From positions 1 to 64,000 of the forward strand of contig NZ_JARVRX010000001.1 of assembly GCF_030209435.1 (NCBI RefSeq): DNA of 64,000 nucleotides. Direction: 5' to 3'. How positions within the stretch are numbered: position 1 is the first letter of the stretch; every line of letters begins with the position of its first letter. The stretch comes from Mycolicibacterium sp. lyk4-40-TYG-92. GTDB taxonomy: Bacteria; Actinomycetota; Actinomycetes; Mycobacteriales; Mycobacteriaceae. Of this stretch, positions 30,278 to 39,843 are shown one piece after another. The position numbers and the translations under genes were made by a program. The notes beneath the pieces are model-generated. The model was not told the origin of the DNA. It saw only the letters and a list, made by a program, of their open reading frames with translations, and searched no databases.

Positions 30278-31798
30278 CTATTGCCGGCGGCGGAAGGCGG
30301 CGGCCACGATCGCCGCGGCGATCAGAACCAGCGCCGCGGCGGTCGCCGCAGTGGCGCCGATCCCCGAATCGAAGGCGACGCGTGCCGACTTCATCAAATG
30401 ATTGCCGAGCTCGGTCGGCAGGGTTCGGGCCACCGAGATGGCGCCGCCGATGCTCTCGCCGGCGTCAGCCGACTGTGCGGGTGAAAGAGCGCCCGGCAGT
30501 TCGACATTCGCGCGGTAGAACGCGGTGAACATCGTGCCCAATCCGGCGGTGCCGATCACCGCGCCCAGCTCGTAGGCGGTCTCCGACACCGCGGACGCCG
30601 CGCCGGCCTTCTCCGGCGGTACCGACGCCACGATGGTGTCGTTCGAGATCGTCTGCGACACACCGACACCCAGCTCGAGCACGGTGAACGACGCGATGAC
30701 GCCGACCATGGTCAGGTCATGACGGAACAGCAGGATCAGTACGAAGCCTGCGGCCACCAGGAGCAGCCCGGTGACGATCAGCGTCTGCGGCGCGAACCGC
30801 TTGGTCAGCCGTACCACGGCGATGCCCGCGATCATCGATGCCGCCGCGCCCGGCAGCATGACCAGCGCGGCGGTCAGCGGGTCCAGTCCGAGCACCAGTT
30901 GCAGGTGCTGCGAGACGAAGAACAGGAACCCGATGAGGCCCACCATCGACAGGAAGTTGGCCAGGATCGACGCCGTGAAGGGTCCGTGACCGAACAGCCG
31001 CATATCGAGAATCGGTGTGGCACTGCGGTTCTGCCGACGCACAAACCAGACTCCCGCGCCGACACCCAAGGCGACGGCCGCCAGCGTCAGCGTCGAGATG
31101 CCGTCATGCGCGGCGGTCTTGATGGCCCACACCACCGGCAGCATGGCCACCAGCGACAGGAGCACGCTCAGCGCGTCGATTGGGCCCGGGTTCGGGTCCC
31201 GCGATTCCGGCACGAGTTTGGGCGCCAGTACCAGCAGCGGCAGCAGGATCGGCACCGCGATCATGAAGACCGCGCCCCAGTGGAAGTGCTGCAGCAAGAG
31301 ACCACCGACGATCGGCCCCAGCGCCGAACCGGCCGCGAAGCACGAGGCCCAGATGGCGATGGCCAGCCGGCGTGCCGTGGCCTCGGTGAAGATGTTCCGG
31401 ATCAGCGACAACGTCGACGGCATCAGCATGGCGCCGAACACGGCGAGCGCGGCACGTGCGGCAACCAGGTACCCGGCGCTCGGCGCGAACGCCGCCGCGG
31501 CCGAGATGGCGGCGAATCCGACGGCGCCGATGAGCAACAGCCGGCGCCGGCCGAACCGGTCGCCGAGGCTGCCCATCGTCACCAAAAGCGTTGCCAGCAC
31601 CAGCGAATAGATGTCGACGAGCCACAACTGGGTGGCGGCTGACGGGCGGAAGTCCTCGGCGATGCGGGGCAGCGCGAAGGCCAGCACGGTGTTGTCGATG
31701 GAGACGAGCAGCACGGGCAGCATCAGCACTGCCAGCGCCCACCAATGGCGTTGCGGGGTCCGGTTCGTCACCTCGTTGGTGACGAGACTGGTGGACAT
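30278..31798 (-). CDS. lfrA: LfrA-like MFS multidrug efflux pump (DHA2 family)
   Basis: The 506-aa, fourteen-helix transporter exports drugs in exchange for protons. SIDNTVLAFALPRIAEDF at helix 1 is the DHA2 motif D1; GDRFGRRRLLLIG is motif A. Its closest match in memory is LfrA of M. smegmatis, which lowers susceptibility to fluoroquinolones and dyes. The preceding gene is an LfrR-like repressor, 43 nt away on the same strand, the same arrangement as lfrR-lfrA. Drug range here is not known. Confidence 0.88.
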   Translation of the reverse strand: MSTSLVTNEVTNRTPQRHWWALAVLMLPVLLVSIDNTVLAFALPRIAEDFRPSAATQLWLVDIYSLVLATLLVTMGSLGDRFGRRRLLLIGAVGFAAISAAAAFAPSAGYLVAARAALAVFGAMLMPSTLSLIRNIFTEATARRLAIAIWASCFAAGSALGPIVGGLLLQHFHWGAVFMIAVPILLPLLVLAPKLVPESRDPNPGPIDALSVLLSLVAMLPVVWAIKTAAHDGISTLTLAAVALGVGAGVWFVRRQNRSATPILDMRLFGHGPFTASILANFLSMVGLIGFLFFVSQHLQLVLGLDPLTAALVMLPGAAASMIAGIAVVRLTKRFAPQTLIVTGLLLVAAGFVLILLFRHDLTMVGVIASFTVLELGVGVSQTISNDTIVASVPPEKAGAASAVSETAYELGAVIGTAGLGTMFTAFYRANVELPGALSPAQSADAGESIGGAISVARTLPTELGNHLMKSARVAFDSGIGATAATAAALVLIAAAIVAAAFRRRQ

Positions 31799-31841
31799 GG
31801 GAATTACCTAACTTGTTGAGATGAAAGCAAATTCGTGGGGA

Positions 31842-32417
31842 TCAGGATTGATCCGGCGTGATGGTGCCGGCCGTCAGGCTGGCCATGATGGCGTCGACGA
31901 TCTCGACCCGCGGCGCGATGTTCCGGCGCAGTGCCTCGTACCCGGCGTCGAGCAGGGCCCAGAAAACCAGGCGCGGCCACTCCGGTGGGCTGGTCTGCGG
32001 TCGTGCCGAAACCCGCGCCAGCACTTCGGCTATCGCCTCGTCGCCGGTATCGAGGATCGCGGACAACTCCGGATCGGCCACGATGGTCGGCTCGTTGTAG
32101 ACGAAGGGCACGATGGGTCCGAGGTCCAGCTGGGATTCGACCACCCGGCGCAGCGCAGCGAGTGGGGGCCCGCACGCGGGCTCGGCTTTGTCGATGGCGG
32201 CGTTGCACATCTCATGCACGTACAGGGCGACGGCACGGATCAGCTCGGAACGCTCGGAGAAATACCGGTGCAGGGTGCTGCGGCCAACGCCCGCGGCAGT
32301 GGCGATGTCGCTCAACGACGCCGCGGGATTGGTCGCCAGGGCGGCGGTGGCGGCATCGAGAATCGCCTTACGGGTGCGCGAACGCACACCGGTGTCGAAC
32401 GATTTCAACTCAGCCAT
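31842..32417 (-). CDS. lfrR: LfrR-like TetR repressor
   Basis: The 191-aa protein has the TetR helix-turn-helix (residues about 15-60: AILDAATAALATNP, then GVGRSTLHRYFSER). The effector domain includes LRRVVESQLDLGPIV and FWALLDAGYEA, phrases I recall from M. smegmatis LfrR. LfrR represses lfrA and itself and is released by drugs. A GGGACA-N4-TGTCTC dyad 32-47 bp upstream of the start is a likely operator. Confidence 0.88.
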   Translation of the reverse strand: MAELKSFDTGVRSRTRKAILDAATAALATNPAASLSDIATAAGVGRSTLHRYFSERSELIRAVALYVHEMCNAAIDKAEPACGPPLAALRRVVESQLDLGPIVPFVYNEPTIVADPELSAILDTGDEAIAEVLARVSARPQTSPPEWPRLVFWALLDAGYEALRRNIAPRVEIVDAIMASLTAGTITPDQS

Positions 32418-32448
32418 GCATCAAAGATAGCGTACCGCGACCTAAAAT

Positions 32449-32464
32449 GGGACAGATGTGTCTC
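32449..32464. promoter_or_regulatory. Candidate LfrR operator
   Basis: GGGACA-GATG-TGTCTC is a dyad with one mismatch in six-base arms, placed upstream of lfrR where an autoregulatory operator is expected. Binding is inferred. Confidence 0.6.
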
Positions 32465-32635
32465 AAAACACCGGATGATGCAGGTCGAACAAGCTTTTCG
32501 CGTGGTGATGGGCCTGCGAAATTGGGTTCAACCCGGTTGTCCCGGGGTACTCGGCCGATGTCATCTGCAGCGTCAGAAAACTACACTTGACGGTATCTAT
32601 TACTGATTTTGTTGGGTTGTTTCCGGAGGCGGGCC

Positions 32636-32902
32636 ATGGCCACGTACAGGAAGATTGCATCGACAACAGCACTCGCGGCAGGCCTTGTGGCCGCGGTTCT
32701 GGGTATCGGTTCGGGAAGTGCGAGCGCCGCGCCGGCGCACGATCCGGGCATGATCCCGATGGACCACGGTTGGGGCGGCGGCGACTGGGACGACCACCAC
32801 GGCTGGGGCTGGGGCCATCGTGGTTGGGGCGAGGACCGTGGCTGGGGCCCCGGGTGGCCGCCGCCATGTGTGACCGTGCCGTTCGTCAGCATCTGCGCAT
32901 AA
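32636..32902 (+). CDS. Small secreted Trp/Gly/His-rich protein
   Basis: The 88-aa product has a Sec signal peptide (MATYRKIASTTALAAGLVAA, cleavage near SASAAP, residue 33) and a short mature chain rich in Trp, Gly, Asp and His with repeats of the GWGxG kind. Two Cys near the end (PPCVTVPFVSICA) may form a disulfide. GGAGG six bases upstream supports the ATG at 32636. Function unknown; the Trp/Asp/His make-up may suggest a wall- or metal-binding peptide. Confidence 0.7.
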   Translation: MATYRKIASTTALAAGLVAAVLGIGSGSASAAPAHDPGMIPMDHGWGGGDWDDHHGWGWGHRGWGEDRGWGPGWPPPCVTVPFVSICA

Positions 32903-32980
32903 GACATCTGCGCGCGAGTATCCCGGGCCGGATCGGCGACGCGGGTCGTGCGCGCGATCTGCCGCGGTGTCTGAAACAAG

Positions 32981-33013
32981 AAGGCCCCGACCAGATTTCC
33001 CTGGTCAGGGCCT
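32981..33013. terminator. Bidirectional terminator downstream of tRNA-Pro
   Basis: AAGGCCC-(C)-GACCAG pairs with CTGGTC-(A)-GGGCCTT around a 6-nt loop (ATTTCC). On the minus strand it follows the tRNA gene and is followed by TCTTGTTT, so it is probably the tRNA terminator; it also suits the small secreted-protein gene on the plus strand. Confidence 0.85.
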
Positions 33014-33023
33014 TGCTCACTTG

Positions 33024-33097
<74 letters not shown>

Positions 33098-33290
33098 CGT
33101 GAAGCCACGACAGCGTATCGCACCGGGGCCCTCAGAAGCCAAACGGCCCTCGCGAGGTGAGGTAGCCGCAGGTAGACGGGTTTGGCGGCGAAGATCACGT
33201 CCGCTGACGGGATGGATTTTTGCTCATCGTGCGTTGAAGCGGGTAACTGTAATCAACGACAGCTCGACAGCGAGAAAGCGAGGACCGAAC

Positions 33291-33491
33291 ATGACCGGAT
33301 TGGGAGCTCTGCTCTACTGCGGATTCTTCGGGCTGGCTGCGCTATGGCTGTTCGCGACCTCTGACTACCGGGCGGCCTGGCTGGGCCGCCAGGGTCAGCC
33401 CCAGCGCCCGGAACGCTCGAACTCCGCCAGTGCCGCCACGGCGTCGGCGGACTCCAGCCCGCGGCTGCTGACCCACGCTTCGTCGAAGTAG
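33291..33491 (+). CDS. Small one-helix membrane protein (tentative)
   Basis: The 66-aa frame begins [32 protein letters not shown], a convincing transmembrane helix with a following basic/aromatic edge. GCGAGGA lies about seven bases before the ATG. The last third overlaps the convergent cysteine-synthase-like gene by 97 bases and has biased composition, so the true functional part may be the first 35 residues. Function unknown. Confidence 0.45.
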   Translation: MTGLGALLYCGFFGLAALWLFATSDYRAAWLGRQGQPQRPERSNSASAATASADSSPRLLTHASSK

Positions 33492-34495
33492 GTATCGGCA
33501 TAGCGGTCACCGCTGTCGGCCAGAAGCGTCACCACCGACCCACTGCGGCCCTGCGCCACCATCTCGGCCAGGAGCCCGAACGCACCCCAGATATTCGTGC
33601 CCGTGGACGGGCCCACGCGTCGGCCCAGCACCTTGCTCACGTGCCGAGCGGCGGCCACCGAGGCCGCGTCCGGGACGCAGACCATGGCGTCGACCACACC
33701 GGGCAGAAACGACGGCTCCACCCGCGGGCGGCCGATGCCCTCGATGCGCGACGACGCCCCGGTGAACACGTCGCGGTCGCCCGTGGCCCACGACGGATAG
33801 AACGCCGAGTTCTCCGGGTCCACGACACAGAGCCGCGTGGCGTGGCGCCGGTAGCGCAGAAACCGTCCGATCGTGGCGCTGGTGCCGCCGGTGCCCGCGC
33901 CGACCACGATCCACTCGGGAATCGGATGGGCCTCGTCGCGCAGCTGCGAGAAGATCGACTCGGCGATGTTGTTGTTGCCGCGCCAGTCGGTGGCCCGTTC
34001 GGCATTGGTGAACTGATCCAGGTAGTGGCCGCCAGTCTCGCGCGCCAGGCGTTCCGCCTCGTCGTACACCTCTGACGACTGCTCCACGAAATGGCAACGG
34101 CCGCCTTGTGATTCGATCAGCGCGATCTTCGACGGGCTCGTCGACGCCGTCATCACCGCGATGAACTCGAGCCCCAGCAGCGCCGCGAAATACGCTTCGG
34201 ACACCGCGGTCGACCCGGACGACGCCTCGATGACCGTCGTCTGCGGTCCGATCCAGCCGTTGCACAACCCGTACAGGAACAGCGACCGAGCGAGCCGGTG
34301 CTTGAGGCTGCCGGTGATGTGCGTGCTCTCGTCCTTGAGATACAGCTGGACGTCGACGCTCGCACCCCACGCGGCAGGCAACGGATAGCGCAGGAGGTGG
34401 GTGTCGGCGCTGCGCCGGGCGTCGGCCTCGATCAACCGGACCGCGCCCGCCACCCAGCCGCGGTCGACGCCGCGCGCCGCCACCGGCGGGGTCAC
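33395..34495 (-). CDS. PLP-dependent cysteine synthase-family protein
   Basis: The 366-aa fold-type II PLP enzyme has the Schiff-base Lys in [10 protein letters not shown] (about residue 65) and [18 protein letters not shown] for the cofactor phosphate. [13 protein letters not shown] is the phosphate-binding glycine loop. It differs from CysK, and the substrate may be an O-activated serine or a related amino acid. GTG at 34495 overlaps the stop of the phosphoesterase gene (GTGA); longer frames are antisense artefacts. The order ponA2, phosphoesterase, this gene matches Rv3682-Rv3684, from memory. Confidence 0.88.
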   Translation of the reverse strand: MTPPVAARGVDRGWVAGAVRLIEADARRSADTHLLRYPLPAAWGASVDVQLYLKDESTHITGSLKHRLARSLFLYGLCNGWIGPQTTVIEASSGSTAVSEAYFAALLGLEFIAVMTASTSPSKIALIESQGGRCHFVEQSSEVYDEAERLARETGGHYLDQFTNAERATDWRGNNNIAESIFSQLRDEAHPIPEWIVVGAGTGGTSATIGRFLRYRRHATRLCVVDPENSAFYPSWATGDRDVFTGASSRIEGIGRPRVEPSFLPGVVDAMVCVPDAASVAAARHVSKVLGRRVGPSTGTNIWGAFGLLAEMVAQGRSGSVVTLLADSGDRYADTYFDEAWVSSRGLESADAVAALAEFERSGRWG

Positions 34496-35442
34496 CGTGC
34501 CGAAACGGCCGGCTGCGTCATGTCGGCGCTGATACCGGCGTGCCCGCCGCCGGTCGGAGCGGCCACCAGCGTCAGCAGCGTCACCTCGGGCCGGCAGCAG
34601 AAACGCACCGGCGTGTACGGCGAGGTACCCAGACCGGCGGACACGTGCAGCTGCGTGTGTGCGCCCCAGCGGGACGGCCCCTTCACCCGGGAGGTGTCGA
34701 TGTCGCAGTTGGTCACCAGCGCGCCGTAGAACGGCACGCACAGCTGCCCGCCGTGCGTGTGGCCGGCCAGCACCAGCTGGTAACCGTCGTCGGCGAACCG
34801 GTCCAGCACGCGGGTGTACGGCGCATGGGTGATGCCCAGCGACAGGTTGGCCGCCGGGTTGGGCCGCCCGGCGACGGTGTCGTAGCGGTCGCGGGCCAGG
34901 TGCGGATCGTCGACCCCGGCCACGGCGACGAGCTGCCCGTTGATCTCGATCTCGCGCCGGGTGTGGGTCATGTCCAGCCAGCCGCGCTCGGTGAACGCCG
35001 CGCGCAGGTCCTGCCACGGCAGCGGCCGTCCGGTGATCCGCTTGTGCTTGCTGAACAGATAGTTGGCGGGGTTCTTGGGCTTCGGCGCGAAGTAGTCGTT
35101 GCTGCCGAACACGAACACACCGGGGACCGCGAGCAGGTCGCCCATCGCCTGCACCACGGCCGGCACCGACTTCGGGTGCGAGAGGTTGTCGCCGGTGTTG
35201 ACCACCAGATCCGGCTCCCAGCGGGCCAGCTCGCGCAGCCACGCCTGCTTGCGACGCTGCGCCGGCATCATGTGCAGATCGCTCAGATGCAGCACCCGCA
35301 GCGGCGACGATCCGGGCGTCAGCACCGGCATGGTGACCTCGCGGACCACGAACGCGTTGCGCTCGATGAGCGACGCGTAGGCGAGGCCCGCAGCCAGTGT
35401 TCCGGCGACGGTGACGGCAGCGTTGCGGACGATGGCAGACAT
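34492..35442 (-). CDS. Membrane-anchored metallophosphoesterase
   Basis: The 316-aa protein has an N-terminal hydrophobic helix ([18 protein letters not shown]) and a calcineurin-like phosphoesterase domain: [28 protein letters not shown], and [12 protein letters not shown], giving two metal sites. Such proteins hydrolyse phosphodiesters or lipid-linked phosphates, for example UDP-diacylglucosamine, at the membrane. It lies between ponA2 and the PLP gene, all on one strand, which suggests envelope work. The substrate is unknown. Confidence 0.88.
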   Translation of the reverse strand: MSAIVRNAAVTVAGTLAAGLAYASLIERNAFVVREVTMPVLTPGSSPLRVLHLSDLHMMPAQRRKQAWLRELARWEPDLVVNTGDNLSHPKSVPAVVQAMGDLLAVPGVFVFGSNDYFAPKPKNPANYLFSKHKRITGRPLPWQDLRAAFTERGWLDMTHTRREIEINGQLVAVAGVDDPHLARDRYDTVAGRPNPAANLSLGITHAPYTRVLDRFADDGYQLVLAGHTHGGQLCVPFYGALVTNCDIDTSRVKGPSRWGAHTQLHVSAGLGTSPYTPVRFCCRPEVTLLTLVAAPTGGGHAGISADMTQPAVSAR

Positions 35443-35545
35443 GCAGGCAGCCTACTTGCTCAGCGCAGCAATTGGCCCGTTGTCGCTGGTCATCGTTAGA
35501 AAGCCCACAGGGTTGACTTAGGTCGTTCTGAGGTTTCGGCCGGGC

Positions 35546-37981
35546 CTATGGTGGCGGGGGACCGAGAACCGGCACGGTGATGGGCGGCAGGCCAGGAATC
35601 TCGACGACCGTCGACCCGATCTGCACCGGCGGCAGGCCGTCGATGCCCGGAATGCCCACCGGCGGTGGCGGCGGAGGCGGCGGCGCGATGCCATTGCTGA
35701 CCTGGATCGTGATGATCGATCCGGGGATGGTCTGGCCCGACGGCGACGTTCCGACCACCTGGCCCGACGGCGCGGTGCTGTTGACCCACGACGGCTGCGC
35801 GGACAGCTGGAAGCCGGCCTCCTTGATGCGGTTCTGTGCCAGGTCGAGGTCCATGCCCGCGACACTCGGCACCTTCGAGCCCGGCCCGCCGTCGACGTAG
35901 CGCGGGTCGGTCGGCGGCATCACCACATTGGGCGGGGTGTACTGCTTCATCGCCGTGAACCAGGTTCGGGCCGGTTCGTGGCCGCCGTAGAGATCACCGC
36001 GGCCGCACTGCCGCAGCGGGAACGAACACAGGTCCGACGGTGTGGGCGAGTCGTCGTAGATGTAGTTGGCGGCGGCGTAGGCGCTGGTGAAGCCCAAGAA
36101 CGCCGACGACCGGTGGGCCTCGGTGGTGCCGGTCTTGCCCGATACCGGGAGGTTCCAGCCCACCGACTGTGCGGCCGCGGCACCGGTGCCACTGATGGCG
36201 TCCTTGTTCATCGCGTTGGCGAGAGTGTTCGCCAGACCCTCGGGGACCGCCTGCTCGCAGGTCTGAGTGGTCACCGAGACCTCATTGCCGTGCCGGTCGA
36301 ACACCTTGTCGACCGGGTTGGGCGGGCACCACGTGCCGCCCGACGCCAGCGTGGCCGCGACGTTCGACAGTTCGAGGGCGTTGACCTCGAACGGTCCGAG
36401 GGTGAACGAGCCGATGTTCTGCCGCTTGATGAAGTCGGCCAGGCTCTCGTTGCTGTTCGGGTCGTACGGGCGGGCGGTGCCCGGCGCGGCGTAGGACCGC
36501 AACCCCAGCTTGACCGCCATGTCGACGGTGCGCGGGACACCGATCTGCGAGATGAGCTTGGCGAAGCCGGTGTTCGGCGACGACGCCAGCGCTTCGGTGA
36601 CGTTCATGCTGCCCTTGTAGCGGCCGTCGTTCTCGACGCACCACTTGTCCTTCGGGCAGCCCTTGGCGCCACCGCTGCCGAGGCCCTTGGCCTCGAACCG
36701 TCCGGGCACGTCCAGCTGCGCGTTGATGCCCATGCCCATGTCGAGAGCAGCGGCTGTGGTGAAGAGCTTGAAGATGGAGCCCGCGCCGTCACCGACCAAC
36801 GAAAAGGGCTGCGGCTGCATGGTTTCCCCGGCCGCGGTGTTCAGGCCGTACGTCCGGTTGCTGGCCATCGCCACCACCTGGTGGTTGTCCTTGCCGGGAC
36901 GGATGACGCTCATGACACTGGCGATGCCGTCGATGGAGGGGGAGGCGATGCCGTCGATCGACGACTTGACCGCGTTCTGGATGTCCGGGTCGATCGTGGT
37001 GCGGATCAGATAGCCACCCTTGGCCACCTGGTCCTTGCTGATGCCGGCCTTCGACAGATAGTCGAGTACGTAGTCGCAGAAGAAGGCGCGGTCACCCGCG
37101 GCGATGCAGCCGCGGGGCAACTGGTTGGGCTGCGGCAGGATGCCGAGCGGCTCGGCCTTGGCGGCCCGCAGCGCCTCGGCTTCCTGGGGGACGTTCTGGA
37201 TCATGGTGTCCAGCACCAGGTTTCGGCGTGCCAGGGCGCCGTCGGGGTTGACGTAGGGGTCCAGCCCGCTGGTCGACTGCACCATGCCGGCGAGCAGCGC
37301 GGCCTGTTGCCAGTTCAGCTGGTTGGCGTTGACGCCGAAGTACGTCTGGGCGGCGTCCTGGATGCCGAACGCGCCGTTACCGAAAGACACCAGGTTCAGA
37401 TAGCGCGTCAGGATCTCCGACTTGGTGAACGTCTTGTCCAGGGTCAGCGCCATGCGGATTTCGCGCAGCTTGCGCGCCGGGGTGGTCTCGATGGCGGCCC
37501 GCCGTTCGGCATCGCTCTGCGCGACGACGAGCAGTTGGTAGTTCTTGACGTACTGCTGCTCGAGGGTCGATCCACCGCGCGTATCCGCCGATCCCGACAT
37601 GTAGCCGGACAGGCCCGTCAGGGTGCCCTTCCAGTCAACCCCGTTGTGCTCGGCAAACCGTTTGTCCTCGATCGAGACGATGGCCAGCTTCATGGTGTTG
37701 GCGATCTGATCGCTCGGGACCTCGAAACGGCGCTGCGAATACAGCCACGCGATGGGGTTGCCCTTGGCGTCCACCATGGTCGATACGGCGGGTGCGTCAC
37801 CTTCGACCAGCTGGGCCGAACCGTTGGCCACGACGTCGGATGCCCGGTTCGACATCAGGCCGACACCCCCGATGAGCGGGAACATCATCGCGGCGAGGAT
37901 CACGCTGGCGAGCAGAACGCACCACGTCAACTTGATGACGGTGACCGCGGTCGGCGGACGATTCTGCGGTCGCTCGGACAT
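35546..37981 (-). CDS. ponA2: Bifunctional penicillin-binding protein PonA2
   Basis: PonA2 polymerises glycan strands and crosslinks peptides of peptidoglycan. The 811-aa protein has an N-terminal helix, a GT51 transglycosylase domain (EDKRFAEHNG, RGGSTLEQQYVKN, near residues 105-160), a transpeptidase with SIFK (near 400), SPN (near 470) and SGKTGTTEAH (near 615), and a C-terminal PASTA domain (about 700-780) followed by a Pro-rich end. All catalytic motifs are intact. The start ATG is at 37981. It is divergent from whiB4. Confidence 0.96.
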   Translation of the reverse strand: MSERPQNRPPTAVTVIKLTWCVLLASVILAAMMFPLIGGVGLMSNRASDVVANGSAQLVEGDAPAVSTMVDAKGNPIAWLYSQRRFEVPSDQIANTMKLAIVSIEDKRFAEHNGVDWKGTLTGLSGYMSGSADTRGGSTLEQQYVKNYQLLVVAQSDAERRAAIETTPARKLREIRMALTLDKTFTKSEILTRYLNLVSFGNGAFGIQDAAQTYFGVNANQLNWQQAALLAGMVQSTSGLDPYVNPDGALARRNLVLDTMIQNVPQEAEALRAAKAEPLGILPQPNQLPRGCIAAGDRAFFCDYVLDYLSKAGISKDQVAKGGYLIRTTIDPDIQNAVKSSIDGIASPSIDGIASVMSVIRPGKDNHQVVAMASNRTYGLNTAAGETMQPQPFSLVGDGAGSIFKLFTTAAALDMGMGINAQLDVPGRFEAKGLGSGGAKGCPKDKWCVENDGRYKGSMNVTEALASSPNTGFAKLISQIGVPRTVDMAVKLGLRSYAAPGTARPYDPNSNESLADFIKRQNIGSFTLGPFEVNALELSNVAATLASGGTWCPPNPVDKVFDRHGNEVSVTTQTCEQAVPEGLANTLANAMNKDAISGTGAAAAQSVGWNLPVSGKTGTTEAHRSSAFLGFTSAYAAANYIYDDSPTPSDLCSFPLRQCGRGDLYGGHEPARTWFTAMKQYTPPNVVMPPTDPRYVDGGPGSKVPSVAGMDLDLAQNRIKEAGFQLSAQPSWVNSTAPSGQVVGTSPSGQTIPGSIITIQVSNGIAPPPPPPPPVGIPGIDGLPPVQIGSTVVEIPGLPPITVPVLGPPPP

Positions 37982-38157
37982 GGGGTACAGCCTAGCGACC
38001 GTGGTGGCCGGCAGCTGAGTGCTGGTCGATTACCACGTCCTTAGGGCATCTAGGGGGCTGCGACACGGGCAAAAATTAACGTTTGGACACACGTCCCAAA
38101 AAAGCGGCCCCGGACCCATTGCGCAATAGGCCCCTGACCACCTAACTTGAACACACA

Positions 38158-38204
38158 ATGCGATCTAGGTAACACTACTAGCCGCAATGTGGCGTAGATC
38201 GCAT
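38158..38204. promoter_or_regulatory. Perfect 10-bp inverted repeat in the whiB4 promoter
   Basis: ATGCGATCTA (38158-38167) and TAGATCGCAT (38195-38204) are perfect inverted repeats separated by 27 bp, ending about 40 bp before the whiB4 start. The spacing (about 37 bp centre to centre) fits two dimer half-sites or a looped site. The regulator is unknown. Confidence 0.65.
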
Positions 38205-38244
38205 CAGCGATTTACTCGGGAGGACTCGGCCGTCGGGAGACGGT

Positions 38245-38628
38245 GTGACGAAGGGATCGCTGGTGGCCGGTACACAGCCAGTAGTTCGCGCGACAATCGC
38301 TCCCCAGGCCGGAAACGGCGCGATGCAGGGTGTGGTCCAACCTGAAGCCGAAGCCAGAATCGCCTGGGTCTCCCAGGCCCGATGCCGGCAGGCTGACCCC
38401 GATGAGCTGTTCGTCCGCGGCGCCGCGCAACGCAAGGCCGCGGTCATCTGCCGACATTGCCCGGTGATCGTCGAGTGCGGTGCCGACGCCCTCGACAACC
38501 GCGTCGAGTTCGGCGTGTGGGGCGGCATGACCGAGCGTCAGCGCCGCGCCCTCCTCAAGCAGCACCCCGAGGTGGTGTCCTGGGCCGAGTTCTTCGCGAC
38601 CCAGCGCAAGCACCGCAACGCGGTCTGA
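38245..38628 (+). CDS. whiB4: Redox-sensing iron-sulfur regulator WhiB4
   Basis: The 127-aa protein has the four WhiB cysteines Cys47 (ARCRQADPDELF), Cys69, Cys72 (CRHCPVI) and Cys78, which hold a 4Fe-4S cluster. The GVWGGMTERQRRAL turn and the basic C-terminus contact sigma factor and DNA. WhiB4 of M. tuberculosis loses its cluster with oxygen and then binds DNA and represses oxidative-stress genes. The position next to ponA2 and the ArsA-like genes identifies it as whiB4. The GTG start follows GGGAGACGG; later starts are possible. Confidence 0.94.
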   Translation: MTKGSLVAGTQPVVRATIAPQAGNGAMQGVVQPEAEARIAWVSQARCRQADPDELFVRGAAQRKAAVICRHCPVIVECGADALDNRVEFGVWGGMTERQRRALLKQHPEVVSWAEFFATQRKHRNAV

Positions 38629-38640
38629 ATTCCTTCTCGC

Positions 38641-38677
38641 GCAACGCAGTCCGCGGTTTTCTGCGGACTGCCGTTGC
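38641..38677. terminator. Terminator hairpin between whiB4 and the Get3-like gene
   Basis: GCAACG-CAGTCCGC pairs with GCGGACTG-(C)-CGTTGC around GGTTTTCT, giving a 14-bp stem with one bulge between convergent genes. Confidence 0.8.
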
Positions 38678-38694
38678 AGCGAATGACGCCGGGC

Positions 38695-39843
38695 TCACGC
38701 CTTGACGACGTCACCCGTGATCTGATCGGCGATGGCCCGCAGTGCCTCGAGGTCGGACACCTCGAACGGCAGTGACGGCACACCCACCAGCGCCACGTGC
38801 GGGTTGGCCCCGGTGAACCGCGACAGCAGCCGCACCTCACGCTTGGCGATGACGGTGCGGTTCGCGTGGATCCGCAGCGTCGCCGCGGCCAGCGCATCGG
38901 TGTCCTGACCGGACTGCTCCAGCTTGCCCGCGGCCTCGTCGGCCGCATCGGCGGTCAGGTCGCACAGCATCGGGTGGGTGCGGTTGAGGATCAGGCCGGC
39001 CAGCGGCATCTGCTCCTGCGACAACCGGTCGACGAAGAACGACGCCTCGCGCAGCGCGTCGGGCTCGGCGGCCGAGACCACCACGAACCGCGTGCCGGGG
39101 CGCTTGAGCAGTTCGTAGGTGCGGTCGGCCTTCTCCCGGAACCCGCCGAACGTCGCGTCCAGGGACTGCACGAAGCCGGCCGCGTCGGAGAGCATCTGCG
39201 AACCCAGCACGGTGGACAGCGCCTTCATCGCCAGGCCCATGGCCCCGGTGACGAGGCGGCCGATGCCGCGGCCCGGTCCGAGCAGCAGCCGCCACAGGCG
39301 GCTGTCCATGAAGTTGCCCAGCCGCTTCGGCGCGTCCAGGAAGTCCAGCGCGTTGCGCGACGGCGGGGTGTCGACGACGACCAGATCCCATTTGTCCTCG
39401 GCCAGCAGCTGGCCGAGCTTCTCCATCGCCATGTACTCCTGCGTGCCCGAGAGCGACGTCGCGACGGTTTGGTAGAACTGGTTCTCCAAAATCGCGTCGG
39501 CGCGGTCTTCGCCGGAGTACTGCAGCACCATCTCGTCGAAGGTGCGGCGCATGTCGAGCATCATCGCGAACAGCTGGCCGGGCACCTCGGGCGCCAGCGG
39601 CACCCGCTGCGGGGTGTTGCCCAGATCCTTGATGCCGAGGGCCTGCGCCAGCCGCTTGGCCGGGTCGATGGTCAGCACGACGACGGTGCGGCCGTACTCG
39701 GCGGCCCGCAGCGCCATCGCGGCGGCGGTGGTGGTCTTGCCGACGCCGCCGGCGCCGCAGCACACCACGACGCGGTTCGCCTTGTCCGACAGGATGGCGT
39801 GCATGTCCAGCTTCAAGGGTTGATGGCCCGGCTTGCCGCTCAT
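38695..39843 (-). CDS. ArsA/Get3-like ATPase, second subunit
   Basis: The 382-aa protein is a deviant-Walker P-loop ATPase: [20 protein letters not shown] (about residues 25-45), switch region [13 protein letters not shown]. Family members are ArsA (arsenite export) and Get3 (tail-anchored protein targeting). No arsB or arsR is near, so arsenite export is unlikely. The mycobacterial pair Rv3679/Rv3680 has been described as Get3-like and linked to stress tolerance, from memory. Its start overlaps the upstream partner (ATGA). Confidence 0.9.
   Translation of the reverse strand: MSGKPGHQPLKLDMHAILSDKANRVVVCCGAGGVGKTTTAAAMALRAAEYGRTVVVLTIDPAKRLAQALGIKDLGNTPQRVPLAPEVPGQLFAMMLDMRRTFDEMVLQYSGEDRADAILENQFYQTVATSLSGTQEYMAMEKLGQLLAEDKWDLVVVDTPPSRNALDFLDAPKRLGNFMDSRLWRLLLGPGRGIGRLVTGAMGLAMKALSTVLGSQMLSDAAGFVQSLDATFGGFREKADRTYELLKRPGTRFVVVSAAEPDALREASFFVDRLSQEQMPLAGLILNRTHPMLCDLTADAADEAAGKLEQSGQDTDALAAATLRIHANRTVIAKREVRLLSRFTGANPHVALVGVPSLPFEVSDLEALRAIADQITGDVVKA

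Noticed and set aside
35978..38044. 688-codon plus-strand frame opposite ponA2
   Set aside because: Antisense to a complete PonA2 with all catalytic motifs; no recognisable domain.
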